Shown: positions 35,146 through 43,942 of the stretch, one piece after another | Layout: every line of letters starts with the position of its first letter | Numbering within the stretch: the first letter of the stretch is position 1 | NCBI GenBank assembly: GCA_041608535.1 | Contig: JBFISM010000001.1 | Span: 1-64,000 of the forward strand | Direction of reading: 5' to 3' | Length of the DNA: 64,000 bases | DNA from: JBFISM01 sp041608535 | GTDB taxonomy: Bacteria; Actinomycetota; Acidimicrobiia; Spongiisociales; UBA5794 | The notes under the pieces: model-generated | Told to the model about the DNA's origin: nothing | The model's input: only the letters and a program-made list of their open reading frames with translations | Database searches by the model: none | Program-made: the position numbers and the translations under genes

Positions 35146-35955
35146 TCACTGTGTCACCGGAGGGGCCGCATCGTCGTGCCGAGTGGGATCGACGTGGATG
35201 GCGTCGTCCACGAATACGGTGCCGTCATCGACGTGCAGCAGCGCCGCTCCGTAGGCGGTGGAGAGATGCTGTGGTGTGAGCACCGTCTCGGGGGGTCCAC
35301 TCGCGATCACTCTGCCCGAGAGCAGCACGACATGATCGGCCACTTGCGCTTCGGTGAGATCGTGGCTGGTGAAAACGACCGTGCACCCCTCATTGCGCTC
35401 GGCGTGGATCACCTTGTCGATGGCCTGCGCCGTGGGGAGATCGATCCCGGTGAGCGGCTCGTCGAGCAGCAACAGGTCGTGATCCTGGGCCAGGCCCTGG
35501 GCGAGAAAGACTCGTTGCCGTTGCCCTCCGGACAGCTCGTGGAGATGCTTGTCCGCAAAGCCCGTCATCCCGGTGCGTTCCATGGCCCGCTCGATCGCAT
35601 CGTGGTCTTCGCTGGTCAACCGTTGATGCGCACCTGCCGATGCGTAGCGTCCCATCGTGACGATCTCGCGAGCGGTCACCGGTAGGGCGTCGCTGACCTT
35701 TGTCGTTTGGAACACATACGAGATGCGACGCACATCGTTGCTCACGGCAGGTACCCGGAGCGTCCCCTTCCGGGGTGGGAGGAGGCCGGCAATACCGTTG
35801 AGCAAGGTCGACTTGCCCGATCCGTTGGGCCCGATCACGACAGTGATCGTCCCTGCCGGGATGGTGAACGTCGATCGATCGAGCGCCACGGCGCCGTCAT
35901 AGGCGAGCACGACGTCGGTGGCCTCGACTGCGGTCGTCAGCGGCATCGGACGCAT
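35146..35955 (-). CDS. znuC: Zinc-type ABC importer ATPase
   Basis: The ATG at 35955 gives 269 residues. The ATPase has Walker A GPNGSGKST, VFQTTKVSDALPVT at the Q-loop, signature LSGGQRQRV, Walker B LLLLDEPLTGID and switch TSHD. The sequence is of the ZnuC/MntB cluster, for metal importers. It overlaps the zur-like gene by 19 bp, downstream on the minus strand, and faces znuA-znuB across the shared operator region. It must supply ATPase for the rightward permease gene, which has no ATPase of its own. The last 20 residues (FVDDAIHVDPTRHDDAAPP) carry histidines that could bind metal. Confidence 0.9.
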   Translation of the reverse strand: MRPMPLTTAVEATDVVLAYDGAVALDRSTFTIPAGTITVVIGPNGSGKSTLLNGIAGLLPPRKGTLRVPAVSNDVRRISYVFQTTKVSDALPVTAREIVTMGRYASAGAHQRLTSEDHDAIERAMERTGMTGFADKHLHELSGGQRQRVFLAQGLAQDHDLLLLDEPLTGIDLPTAQAIDKVIHAERNEGCTVVFTSHDLTEAQVADHVVLLSGRVIASGPPETVLTPQHLSTAYGAALLHVDDGTVFVDDAIHVDPTRHDDAAPPVTQ

Positions 35956-36377
35956 CTGCCCTCGATCTCGAGCACGTGGTCGGTGACGTGGAACTGAGCC
36001 TGAGCACCGATCTCGTCCACCAGGGCCTGCACCTCCCGCTCCTGGTCCTCGCCGATCTCGATGTCGTCGACGGACCCGCAGTCGGTGCACACGAGGTGAT
36101 GATGGTGCCCGGTGAACCACTCGGCGAGCTCGAAGCGGGTGAGGCCTTTGGCACCGAAATGAGGCACGACGACGCCGGCTTCCTCGAGCACGCCGAGAGA
36201 GCGGTACAACGACGACACCGGGATGGATCCGGCGGTTTGTTCGTGCAACTCTGCGGCCGATCGGGGACCCGCGCCATTGGCGAGCGCGGCGACCACCGTC
36301 TCCCGACCGGCGGTGTAGCGGATACCGTGCTCCCGCAGCCTGCGCTCCACTTCCCGATGCAAGGCGGGTCTTGTCAC
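35937..36377 (-). CDS. zur: Fur-family regulator, probably Zur
   Basis: The GTG at 36377 gives 146 residues, the normal Fur length. An N-terminal winged helix (HREVERRLREHGIRYTAGRETVVAALA, SIPVSSLYRSLGVLEEAGVV) precedes the dimerisation part. Metal sites are visible: HHHH (91-94), C97xxC100 and C142xxC145, the two structural zinc pairs. Location between znuC and znuA argues for Zur (zinc) over Fur. It overlaps the ATPase gene, so the two are co-translated. Inverted repeats in the 100-bp gap to znuA are likely operators, giving autoregulation and divergent control. Confidence 0.9.
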   Translation of the reverse strand: MTRPALHREVERRLREHGIRYTAGRETVVAALANGAGPRSAAELHEQTAGSIPVSSLYRSLGVLEEAGVVVPHFGAKGLTRFELAEWFTGHHHHLVCTDCGSVDDIEIGEDQEREVQALVDEIGAQAQFHVTDHVLEIEGRCVRCR

Positions 36378-36398
36378 TCCATCGTCTTTCTGAGTATG

Positions 36399-36412
36399 AT
36401 TCTCACGAGAAT
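36399..36412. promoter_or_regulatory. Zur-type inverted repeat, site 1
   Basis: ATTCTC-AC-GAGAAT is a perfect 6-2-6 inverted repeat, with partial symmetry extending to 36395-36416. It lies 21 bp upstream of zur and about 66 bp upstream of znuA. Its spacing and AT-rich core in a GC-rich region fit a Fur-family operator shared by both directions. Confidence 0.7.
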
Positions 36413-36436
36413 AGTAATGGTTCTCATTCTCTTCAA

Positions 36437-36449
36437 GATTCCGAGAATC
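36437..36449. promoter_or_regulatory. Zur-type inverted repeat, site 2
   Basis: GATTC-CGA-GAATC is a second inverted repeat built from the same GATTC/GAATC halves, about 29 bp before the znuA start. Between the sites, further ATTCTC and GAGAAT half-sites occur (36407-36431), suggesting cooperative binding by several dimers. Confidence 0.6.
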
Positions 36450-36477
36450 GGCATGCGGCGCGATTTCGAGTGGAGCA

Positions 36478-37395
36478 ATGCGACAGCTCTCTTCCCTGTT
36501 CATCGCAGTGCTCGCGATCCTTCTCGTGGGAGGATGTGGCGACTCCGGCAGCGACGACACCGGCAACGACGACGCTGGCCCGTCGGTGGTCGTCACCACG
36601 ACGATCCTGGGGGATGTCCTCACCAACATCGTTGGCGATGCAGCTTCCGTCCAGGTGCTCCTCCCGCCGGGAACCGACCCGCACGAGTACCAGCCGAGCT
36701 CGCAACAGGTCGCGGCGATCGCGTCTGCTGATCTCGTTGTCGCCAACGGACTCGGTTTGGAGGAGTCGCTCATCGACGTGCTGGACAGCGCCGCAGAGGA
36801 CGGGGCCAACGTCGTGGAGATCGCTCCCCTGGTGGATCCGCTGCCGTTCTCGCGAGAGCCCGCAGCGGGACTCGATCCCCACGTTTGGCTGGACCCACTA
36901 CGTATGGCCGATGCCGTCCGCCTGATCGCCGTCGAGCTGGCAGCGGTCGACCAGTCGGGCGACTGGCCGCAGCGAGCGGAGATGTTCGCCGACGAGCTGA
37001 TCGCAACCCACGACACCATCACTGACATGCTGGCGGGCATCCCGACCGATGCCAGGGTGCTCGTCACCAACCACGATGTGCTCGGCTACTTCGCAGAACG
37101 CTACGGGTTCGAGATCGCCGGCACGATCGTCCCCGGTGGGACCACGCTCGCCGATCCCAGCTCGGCCGAGCTCGCTGACCTGGTGACACTGATGGCGCAC
37201 CGTGACATCCCGGCCATCTTCGTTGAGACCACCGAGCCCCAGGCGCTGGCCGAGGCGATTGCCGCCGAGCTCGATCACGACGTGGCTGTGGTACCGCTGC
37301 ACACCGAGTCGGTTGGCGAGCCCGGCTCAGGAGCCGAGACACTCATCGGCATGCTGCAGACGAACGCCGCACTCATCGCCGAGGCGCTCGCATGA
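36478..37395 (+). CDS. znuA: Zinc ABC importer binding lipoprotein
   Basis: The 305-residue product has a lipoprotein signal with lipobox LVGGC (Cys near residue 20) and a short acidic/glycine linker. The mature protein matches cluster A-I metal-binding proteins (ZnuA/MntC): VVTTTILGDVLTNIVG, TDPHEYQPSSQQ, LDPHVWLDPLRM, VTNHDVLGYFAERYGFEI and PAIFVETTEPQA. Metal ligands are probably the histidines in DPHEY, DPHVW and TNHDV plus a late acidic residue. There is no long His-rich loop typical of ZnuA from Gram-negatives. It is adjacent to Zur operators, which supports zinc over manganese. Confidence 0.9.
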   Translation: MRQLSSLFIAVLAILLVGGCGDSGSDDTGNDDAGPSVVVTTTILGDVLTNIVGDAASVQVLLPPGTDPHEYQPSSQQVAAIASADLVVANGLGLEESLIDVLDSAAEDGANVVEIAPLVDPLPFSREPAAGLDPHVWLDPLRMADAVRLIAVELAAVDQSGDWPQRAEMFADELIATHDTITDMLAGIPTDARVLVTNHDVLGYFAERYGFEIAGTIVPGGTTLADPSSAELADLVTLMAHRDIPAIFVETTEPQALAEAIAAELDHDVAVVPLHTESVGEPGSGAETLIGMLQTNAALIAEALA

Positions 37396-38246
37396 GCTGG
37401 GTCGTCGATCCGTTCGCACTCGGTTTCCAACAGCGCGCCCTCATCGGCAGTTCGCTGGTGGCGATCGCACTGGCCATAGTGGGAACCTGGGTGGTCATTC
37501 GGGGTATGACATTCCTGGGTGATGCACTCGTCCACGGGGTCATCCCCGGCATCGCACTCGCCATCATCTTCGATGTGAACGTCCTGCTGGGTGCTGCCGC
37601 CGCGGCGCTGGTGATGATCGCCGGTATCACCGTCGTGCAGCGGCAGACTCGCTTCACCGAGGACACCTCGATCGGGCTGCTGTTCGTCGGCATGCTTGCA
37701 CTCGGCGTGATCATCGTGTCGCGCACGCCCTCGTCTGTGGTCGAATTCAACGACGTGCTGTTCGGTGATGCGCTGGGCGTGACCACCACGGATCTCATAG
37801 TCGTGTCGTTCACCGCGGTGGTTGCGCTCGGCGCATCGCTGTGGCTCTATCGCCCCTTCCTCGTGGTGGCCTTCAACTGGGAAAAGGCTCAGCTCCTCGG
37901 GCTCCGGCCGGGTCTGGCCCACGCCGCCTTGCTCGGCCTGGTGACCCTGGTGATCGTCTCGTCGTTCCAGACCGTCGGCACGTTGCTCGTCTTCGGGCTT
38001 CTCGTCGGCCCACCGGCGACCGCCGCGCTGCTGGTTCGTCGCGTTCCGGCGATGATGGGAGTTGCCGCGCTCATCGGTGTCGGCTCAGTGGTTGTCGGGC
38101 TGGCTGTCGGACACCACGCCGGCACCTCGGGCTCTGCCACCATGGCCCTGGTCCCCATCGTTGCGTTCTTTGCAGTACTCGCTTCACAACGTCTGCGGAT
38201 CCGTCTGCGCCAGAACGCACCGCAACCCGCAGCCCGCTCGCGCTGA
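37392..38246 (+). CDS. znuB: Zinc-type ABC importer permease
   Basis: The ATG overlaps the znuA stop codon (ATGA), so it is coupled. The 284-residue protein has about eight or nine membrane helices of the ABC-3 permease family: QRALIGSSLVAIALAIVGTWVVIRGMTFLGDALVHGVIPGIALA at the start, VVEFNDVLFGDALGVTTTDL in the middle, GTLLVFGLLVGPPATAALLV near the end. It forms the membrane channel for zinc, with ATPase from the divergent operon. After it, a short gap precedes the convergent 2TM-protein gene. Confidence 0.9.
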   Translation: MSWVVDPFALGFQQRALIGSSLVAIALAIVGTWVVIRGMTFLGDALVHGVIPGIALAIIFDVNVLLGAAAAALVMIAGITVVQRQTRFTEDTSIGLLFVGMLALGVIIVSRTPSSVVEFNDVLFGDALGVTTTDLIVVSFTAVVALGASLWLYRPFLVVAFNWEKAQLLGLRPGLAHAALLGLVTLVIVSSFQTVGTLLVFGLLVGPPATAALLVRRVPAMMGVAALIGVGSVVVGLAVGHHAGTSGSATMALVPIVAFFAVLASQRLRIRLRQNAPQPAARSR

Positions 38247-38265
38247 TACGGGCGGGGGCGGCGCT

Positions 38266-38556
38266 CTACTCGACGCGAACGCCCTGCTCTTTGCTCTCTG
38301 CGAGGTACTCGGCTGCTTTGCGATGCTCGACCTGGCGACCATCGACCAGGTAGGCGAGGACGTGGAACGCCAGGGCGAAGCCCCACACGCCGATGATCCA
38401 CAGGATCCAGGTGAGCCCGGCAGCGCCGATCGCGTCGAGCACCACGAAGAACGTATTGATGATCACGAAAGCGCCGACATGCCACATCACGCCCGTCAGA
38501 TACTTGGCCCGGCGCTGCGCAAGCGCTTCGTGGACCGAGCTCGGCGTAGTGGTCAC
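38266..38556 (-). CDS. Small 2TM-domain membrane protein
   Basis: The GTG at 38556 has AAGGAGG upstream, giving 96 residues, although the frame is open further. It reads VHEALAQRRAKYLTGVMWHVGAFVIINTFFVVLDAIGAAGLTWILWIIGVWGFALAFHVLAYLVDG, the 2TM pattern: an amphipathic basic stretch, two membrane helices and a charged tail. It is the paralogue in design of the protein at 10959-11219. Such domains occur in tandem with histidine kinases, but none is encoded here. Function unknown. Confidence 0.7.
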   Translation of the reverse strand: MTTTPSSVHEALAQRRAKYLTGVMWHVGAFVIINTFFVVLDAIGAAGLTWILWIIGVWGFALAFHVLAYLVDGRQVEHRKAAEYLAESKEQGVRVE

Positions 38557-38735
38557 GAGCCACCTCCTTCTTGTCAACCCCTGCATCGTGCCTGCCCTCA
38601 TCGATGCTTGCCAGAGGCGATGGACCTCGAACGGACGGCGACCCTGACGGTCTCCTGATGGAGCACTAGCGGCCTGACCGACCCTGTGCCAAGCGCCGCG
38701 GGTGGTGCGATACAGACCCTCACCAAGGAGACCCG

Positions 38736-39461
38736 ATGCCCCGTCGTCAACGTCGTGCCCGATTGCCCCGATTACGTGCCCTCCGGCCCCTGGTGGCCGC
38801 AACCGCATTGCTGGCGACGCTCGGCGCGATGCCTGCCGCCGCCGCTGCCGATCCGGTCGCATACACCGAGGAGGTCCGGGTCGCCGCCGGAGTTTGGATC
38901 AACGAAACGGAGACCACGTTCAGCGACTTGACGCTCCAGGTGTACTACATCTCGACCTCGCTCAGCGGTTACGGCAAGAACCACACCAAGATCCCCCAGG
39001 TGAAGCTGTACTACGTGCACAAGGAGACCGATCCCGCCACGAACACGGTGCTGCGGACCGAGTACGAAGGCTTCGTTGGCAACGATGCGAGCGCTAAGTT
39101 CACCTTCGACACGACGCTGTCGGGTGCCAAGGCCACGATCGACGTGCCGCTCTCGGGATACCAGTGCATCGACAGCGGTCCCGCCGGCATGGTTCCCGAG
39201 GAGCCGTGCGTCGACCTCGAGCCGGTGACCGTCACCCTCGATCTGGCGTGGACCGGTGTCGGCGAAGTGTTCACCTTCACCGATGGGGTCTCCATCAAAG
39301 ACATCCCCGGCTTCAAGTTCCATTCCAAGCTGCGGGGATCGCAACGCAACGCAGTACTGACCGGGAGCGTCGCCGGTGGCGGGCTCGACCTGGCACAAGG
39401 TGATCCCGACATGGCTTTTCTGCTGACCGGGTCATACCGGGAAGAGACGGTCGCCCCGTGA
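38736..39461 (+). CDS. Secreted hypothetical protein with repeated cysteine pair
   Basis: I do not recognise this 241-residue protein. AAGGAG precedes the ATG. It has a basic N-terminus and signal peptide (LVAATALLATLGAMPAAAAADP), then beta-rich sequence: DLTLQVYYISTSLSGYGK, VKLYYVHKETDP, KATIDVPLSGYQCIDSGPAG and TVTLDLAWTGVGEVFTFTDG. Two cysteines (YQCIDSG and EEPCVDLE) could form a disulphide. No membrane segment follows the signal, so it is probably released. It is flanked by the 2TM gene (divergent) and an amidohydrolase; neither suggests a role. Confidence 0.65.
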   Translation: MPRRQRRARLPRLRALRPLVAATALLATLGAMPAAAAADPVAYTEEVRVAAGVWINETETTFSDLTLQVYYISTSLSGYGKNHTKIPQVKLYYVHKETDPATNTVLRTEYEGFVGNDASAKFTFDTTLSGAKATIDVPLSGYQCIDSGPAGMVPEEPCVDLEPVTVTLDLAWTGVGEVFTFTDGVSIKDIPGFKFHSKLRGSQRNAVLTGSVAGGGLDLAQGDPDMAFLLTGSYREETVAP

Positions 39462-39490
39462 GACCCACACTCTGCACTGACTGAAGGTTG

Positions 39491-39521
39491 GGGCAGCCCG
39501 GTAACGCCCCCCGGGCTGCCC
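39491..39521 (+). terminator. Hairpin after the secreted-protein gene
   Basis: GGGCAGCCCGG, a nine-base loop and CCGGGCTGCCC form a perfect 11-bp stem 30 bp past the stop codon of the gene ending at 39461 and 28 bp before the next gene. No T-run follows. Confidence 0.75.
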
Positions 39522-39548
39522 ACCACCCCGTCGGGTACATTTGCGGCG

Positions 39549-40790
39549 ATGGTATCCCACGTGCTGGCACCGGATCGGGTGTTCGACGCAGCCACCGGCA
39601 CCATGCTCACCGATCATGCAATCGTCATCGATGACGGGCTCGTGCGTGCCGTAGCACCGGTGGCGGAGGTCGCCGACCGTATCACCCAACCACTCCCACA
39701 CGTGACGCTGCTGCCGGGTCTCATCGATTCCCACACCCATCTGGCAGCACCACTCGATGACGGACACGGCTTTGCGTCCTTGGTGCAGCGCAGCGGCGCC
39801 CAAGATGCGCTCATCGGCGTGAAACACGCCGCCGAGACCGTCCGCGCGGGCTTCACCACGGTCAGAGACATCGGGACCTGGCGCGCCTTCACCGATGTCG
39901 CGCTGCGCGATGCGATCGATGCCGGCTGGGTGGCCGGGCCGAGAATGCAGTGCGCCGGTGCCTACCTCACGGCGCCGGGTGGCGCCGGCGACATCACCGG
40001 TCTCGCCGTCGACGTCGATGCCGTGGTCCCCCGCGAGCTCCGCTTCGGCGTAGCGAGCGGTGCCGACCAGGTTCGCTCCACCGTCCGCCAGATACTCCGC
40101 TACGGCGCCGACTTCATCAAGGTGCTCGCCACCGGCGCGGTGCTCACCTCGGGTACCCGCCCCGGTGCGCCGGAGTTCACCGCCGCCGAGCTGTCGGCTG
40201 CGGTGGAGACGGCCACGGACGCCGGCACATACGTCGCCGCCCACGCTCACGGCACCGACGGCATCAAGCGGGCGGTGCGTGCCGGGGTCCGCTCCATCGA
40301 GCACGGCTCGATGCTCGACGACGAAGCCATCGAGCTCATGGTCGATACCGGAACCTATCTCGTGGCCGACCTGTACGACGGGGACTACATACTCGAGGTC
40401 GGCCCTGAGCGCGGGTACAGCGACGAGGTGCTCCGCAAGACGGCAGAGACCACCGACGTGCAGCGCAGCGGCTTCACCAAAGCCGTGCACGCCGGCGTGA
40501 AGGTCGCCTTTGGCAGCGACGCCGGCGTGTTTCCCCACGGATCACAGGGGCGCCAGTTCGCCTACTACGTCGATCATGGTCTCACCCCGGCCCAGGCGAT
40601 CCAATCCGCAACGGCATGGGCGGCCGAGCTGCTCGGCTGGGACGACCGGGTTGGCCGTCTCTCGCCGGGCATGCTCGCCGACGTGATCGGCGTGGTGGGG
40701 AATCCTCTGGACGACATTCGTCTGCTGGAGACCGTCACCATGGTCATGTGTCGTGGTGAGTGGATCGTCCCGCCAGCGACATCGCTGTGA
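39549..40790 (+). CDS. Metal-dependent amidohydrolase (imidazolonepropionase/prolidase-like)
   Basis: The 413-residue protein has the amidohydrolase superfamily plan. A small N-terminal beta sandwich (LAPDRVFDAATGTMLTDHAIVIDDG) leads into the barrel with LPGLIDSHTHLAAP (HxH metal ligands), FIKVLATGAV (bridging lysine), HAHGTDGIKRAV, RSIEHGSML and GSDAGVFPHG (last Asp). The sandwich is completed by GRLSPGMLADVIGVVGNPLDDI. This layout matches the imidazolonepropionase-like/Xaa-Pro dipeptidase (Sgx9260-type) group that hydrolyses amide, carbamate or peptide bonds. ATG 39549 lacks a strong ribosome site. Substrate unknown. Confidence 0.88.
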   Translation: MVSHVLAPDRVFDAATGTMLTDHAIVIDDGLVRAVAPVAEVADRITQPLPHVTLLPGLIDSHTHLAAPLDDGHGFASLVQRSGAQDALIGVKHAAETVRAGFTTVRDIGTWRAFTDVALRDAIDAGWVAGPRMQCAGAYLTAPGGAGDITGLAVDVDAVVPRELRFGVASGADQVRSTVRQILRYGADFIKVLATGAVLTSGTRPGAPEFTAAELSAAVETATDAGTYVAAHAHGTDGIKRAVRAGVRSIEHGSMLDDEAIELMVDTGTYLVADLYDGDYILEVGPERGYSDEVLRKTAETTDVQRSGFTKAVHAGVKVAFGSDAGVFPHGSQGRQFAYYVDHGLTPAQAIQSATAWAAELLGWDDRVGRLSPGMLADVIGVVGNPLDDIRLLETVTMVMCRGEWIVPPATSL

Positions 40791-40818
40791 ACCGGGCGCC
40801 GGCGATCGCGATGCTCCT

Positions 40819-41613
40819 TCAGACCTCGGTCGCCTCCAGCTGCGCCCGCGCAAAGGCCGTCCGCATGACGGCCTCCGGATAGGGACCGGCGTTCGCATCG
40901 AACGTTCCTGCCCGCAATCCCTCACGACACAGCGCAGCAACGGCGGTCAACTCCTCGACCTGCGTAGCCACCTCGGCGCGGGTCATCGTGTCTCCGTGAC
41001 CGGGCACCACCCCCCGGGAACCCATGGCCGCCAGCGCAGTGGCGGTCTCCCGCCACGCCAGCGGGAACCCGTCACCAAACACCGGTGGAGCACCGTTTTC
41101 CAGCAGATCGCCGGCAAACAGCACATCGGCATCGGACACGGTGACCACCACGTCGCTGTCGGTGTGTCCCCGACCCAGCCACACCAGCGAGACCACCCTA
41201 CCCCCGATGTCGATGTCGGCCCGCGGGTCGGCGACGTGCTGCGGGGGGACGATCACCACCTCCTCGACCACTGCCCGCTCCTCCTCCCCCAACCAGGCGA
41301 TGGCATCGCGCTTCGCCCGTTCCCCCTCGTGCTCGAGATACTCCCGGCACCGCACGTGGCCCCAGATGGCAGACTCCGCGAACTCGGCGTTGCCAAACAC
41401 GTGATCCCAGTGATAGTGCGTGTTCACGACCCAGCGCACCGGCAGCGACGTCACCTGCGCGATCTCGGTGAGGAGCTCGCGGGCCTGTCTCTGCGACTGG
41501 CGGGTGTCGACGACGAGTGCACCGTCTTCGCCGAGGACCAGCCCCACATTGAGATCGAGCGAAGTGAAGCGACGGCGATAGACGGAGTCGGCGATCTCGT
41601 CCCAGACGGTCAT
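40819..41613 (-). CDS. MBL-fold metallohydrolase
   Basis: The ATG at 41613 (MTVWDEIADSVYRRRFTSLDLNVGLVLGEDGALVVDT) gives 264 residues; the open frame continues upstream into the divergent gene. The metal motif HxHxDH is in VNTHYHWDHVFGN. Further ligands are in WLGRGHTDSDVVV, FAGDLLENG and VVPGHGDTM. The layout fits beta-lactamase-fold hydrolases of the Arb2/quorum-quenching type, but no clear subclass can be named. A late helical tail (VEELTAVAALCREGLRAG) is typical. It converges on the amidohydrolase. Confidence 0.88.
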   Translation of the reverse strand: MTVWDEIADSVYRRRFTSLDLNVGLVLGEDGALVVDTRQSQRQARELLTEIAQVTSLPVRWVVNTHYHWDHVFGNAEFAESAIWGHVRCREYLEHEGERAKRDAIAWLGEEERAVVEEVVIVPPQHVADPRADIDIGGRVVSLVWLGRGHTDSDVVVTVSDADVLFAGDLLENGAPPVFGDGFPLAWRETATALAAMGSRGVVPGHGDTMTRAEVATQVEELTAVAALCREGLRAGTFDANAGPYPEAVMRTAFARAQLEATEV

Positions 41614-41680
41614 CGCAGCGAGTCTACGGGCGACCCGTCCCACCCTCCCCCAACGGCCGGCGATCGGTACGATCGACGTC

Positions 41681-41995
41681 GTGAGCGAGCCCGATGTCTC
41701 AGCACCCGATATCGCAGAGCCCGAGCTGGCCGAGCTGCTGCGGCGGACGGGCCACGCCCACCATGCCGCGTACGCTGCCACCAACGGCGCTGATCCGGAG
41801 TGGGCGCTGTGGTACGCCGGATATCTCCAGGCGCACCTCGACACTCGCCTGGGACGAGTTCTCACTCGCAGCGAGCTGACCTACCTCCTCATCGATGCAG
41901 AACGCTCCCACACTGCGTCGGGAGCCGACCGACCCTGGCCCGAGCACTACGCCGCCAGGATCCTCGGCGGCGCCGCCGAGGAGCGCAGGGGCTGA
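41681..41995 (+). CDS. Small conserved-looking hypothetical protein
   Basis: The GTG at 41681 gives 104 residues, divergent from the MBL hydrolase and converging on ftsH, 12 bp away. The sequence ELAELLRRTGHAHHAAYAATNGADPEWALWYAGYLQAHLDTRLGRVLTRSELTYLLIDAERSH is rich in helices and looks well constrained; it ends WPEHYAARILGG. I recall similar about-100-residue proteins in many bacteria but know of no function. No membrane segment, no cysteines. It might be a regulator or an adaptor of a neighbouring protease, but that is only proximity. Confidence 0.6.
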   Translation: MSEPDVSAPDIAEPELAELLRRTGHAHHAAYAATNGADPEWALWYAGYLQAHLDTRLGRVLTRSELTYLLIDAERSHTASGADRPWPEHYAARILGGAAEERRG

Positions 41996-42007
41996 CGCAG
42001 CGGCGTA

Positions 42008-43942
42008 TCAGGCCGGCTCGATCTCGCGATCGATGCCGGCGATCTCGTAGGCCTGATCCTCCTCGAGCGTCTCCTTGTCGAGCAGAGCCGCCGCCAGCGC
42101 ATCGAGCTTGTCCCGATGTTTCTCCAGCATCTCCCGGGCACGCTGCTCGCACTTCTCGATGATGCTGCGCACCTCCTCGTCGACCAGGCGCTGGGTGTGC
42201 TCCGATACCTGATCTGCGCCGAAGGGTGACGGAGCCGGGTCGTCCTTGACCACGGCGACCGGACCGATCCGTTCGGACATGCCCCAGCGGCCCACCATGT
42301 TGCGGGCGAGCTGAGTGGCTTGGGTGAGGTCGTTCTCGGCACCAGTGGTCCGCTCCCCGAAGACGAGCTCCTCGGCCACACGTCCGCCGAGAGCACCGAC
42401 GATGCGGCCGAGCAGGTAATCCTGGGTGTAGGCGTAGCGATCGGCTTCCGGGCTCTGGAACGTGACACCGAGCGCCCTGCCCCGCGGAATGATGGAGATC
42501 TTGCGCACCGGGTCGGCGCCGGGCTCGAGCATGCCCAACAGCGCATGACCAGATTCGTGATACGCGGTGCGCTCCCGATCGGCCTGGGTCATCATGATCT
42601 TGCGCTCCGCACCGAGCACGATCTGCTCCAAGGCGTCGGTGAAGTCGGCGATCTGCACCTGCTCATGACCGCGCCGCGCCGCCATGAGCGCGGCCTCGTT
42701 GACGAGATTGCGCAGATCCGCACCGACCATCCCCGGCGTTGATGATGCGATGGTGCCGAGGTCGACGTCGGGCGCCAGCGGTACGTCCCGCGTGTGCACC
42801 TCCAGGATCGCTTTCCTGCCGATCTGGTCTGGTGGCGAAACAGTGACGTGGCGATCGAACCGCCCGGGGCGCAGCAGCGCCGGATCGAGGATGTCGGGGC
42901 GGTTGGTGGCCGCGATCACGATCACACCCTCGTTGCCGGCGAACCCGTCCATCTCGGTGAGAATTTGATTGAGTGTTTGCTCGCGTTCGTCGTGGCCCCC
43001 GAACGACATCGCTCCACCGCGTGCCCGACCGATCGCATCGATCTCATCGATGAACACGATCGCCGGAGCGGCCTCCTTGGCCTTCTCGAACAGGTCCCGC
43101 ACCCGGCTGGCTCCCACACCAACCACCATCTCGATGAACTCGGATGCCGCCATCGAGAAGAACGGAACGCTGGCTTCCCCGGCGACGGCCTTGGCCAGCA
43201 GCGTCTTGCCGGTCCCCGGGGGGCCGCTCAACAGCACACCGCGGGGAATCGCCGCACCGAGCTTCGTGTATTTCTCCGGGTTGCGCAGGAAGTCGACCAC
43301 TTCGACCAGCTGATTCTCGGCGTCGTCGATACCGGCGACGTCCTCGAAGGTCACTCTGTCCTTGCTCGGCTCGTACTGCTGCGCCCGACTCGTCCCGAGA
43401 CCGCCCAGCGCACCCAGTCCCTGGCCGGCCCTGCGGTAGAAGCTGAAGAACAACCACAGAAGCAGCAGCGTCGGCCCGAAGCCGAAGATGATCTGCTGCC
43501 ACAGCGGTACGTCGTCGACCGGCTCGGCGTTGACCACGACGCCGGCATCGATGAGCCGCTGCAGCAGGTCGTCCTCGGCGAAGACCGGACGGCGTGTCTC
43601 GAAGGTGCGGGACGTGATGGTCTCGTCCTCGGGGTCGGCAACCGGTTCGCCAAATGTGCCTTGGATGGCCTCACCAGTGGTCACGACGCTGTCGACATTG
43701 CCGGCGTCGAGCTGCTCGAGGAACGTGGTGTACGGGATGCGGATCGCCGCCTCGGGGCCGAGCACCCAGCTCGACACGAACCAGTTGACCACCAGCGCCG
43801 CCAGCAGAGCCGCCCAGAACCAGCGCCCACCGGGTGTGGGCGAGCGCCACAGGGGACGGCGCTCCTCGTCGTCGGGAAGGCCTTCGACGCGCCATTCGGG
43901 GTCACGTTTCGTGTTCGTCGTGTTCTTGTTCTCTGTTGCCAT
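42008..43942 (-). CDS. ftsH: FtsH ATP-dependent zinc metalloprotease
   Basis: The 644-residue product has a charged N-terminus, two membrane helices (about 43-61 and 150-167) around a periplasmic domain, an AAA module with Walker A GPPGTGKT (about 240-247), VFIDEIDAIG and the arginine-finger region LDPALLRPGRFDRH, then the zinc motif HESGH (462-466) and a C-terminal helical region. This is the standard FtsH order. It degrades misfolded membrane and soluble proteins at the membrane. The ATG at 43942 is followed by a lysine/asparagine/threonine-rich start. It converges on the small gene at 41681. Confidence 0.97.
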   Translation of the reverse strand: MATENKNTTNTKRDPEWRVEGLPDDEERRPLWRSPTPGGRWFWAALLAALVVNWFVSSWVLGPEAAIRIPYTTFLEQLDAGNVDSVVTTGEAIQGTFGEPVADPEDETITSRTFETRRPVFAEDDLLQRLIDAGVVVNAEPVDDVPLWQQIIFGFGPTLLLLWLFFSFYRRAGQGLGALGGLGTSRAQQYEPSKDRVTFEDVAGIDDAENQLVEVVDFLRNPEKYTKLGAAIPRGVLLSGPPGTGKTLLAKAVAGEASVPFFSMAASEFIEMVVGVGASRVRDLFEKAKEAAPAIVFIDEIDAIGRARGGAMSFGGHDEREQTLNQILTEMDGFAGNEGVIVIAATNRPDILDPALLRPGRFDRHVTVSPPDQIGRKAILEVHTRDVPLAPDVDLGTIASSTPGMVGADLRNLVNEAALMAARRGHEQVQIADFTDALEQIVLGAERKIMMTQADRERTAYHESGHALLGMLEPGADPVRKISIIPRGRALGVTFQSPEADRYAYTQDYLLGRIVGALGGRVAEELVFGERTTGAENDLTQATQLARNMVGRWGMSERIGPVAVVKDDPAPSPFGADQVSEHTQRLVDEEVRSIIEKCEQRAREMLEKHRDKLDALAAALLDKETLEEDQAYEIAGIDREIEPA

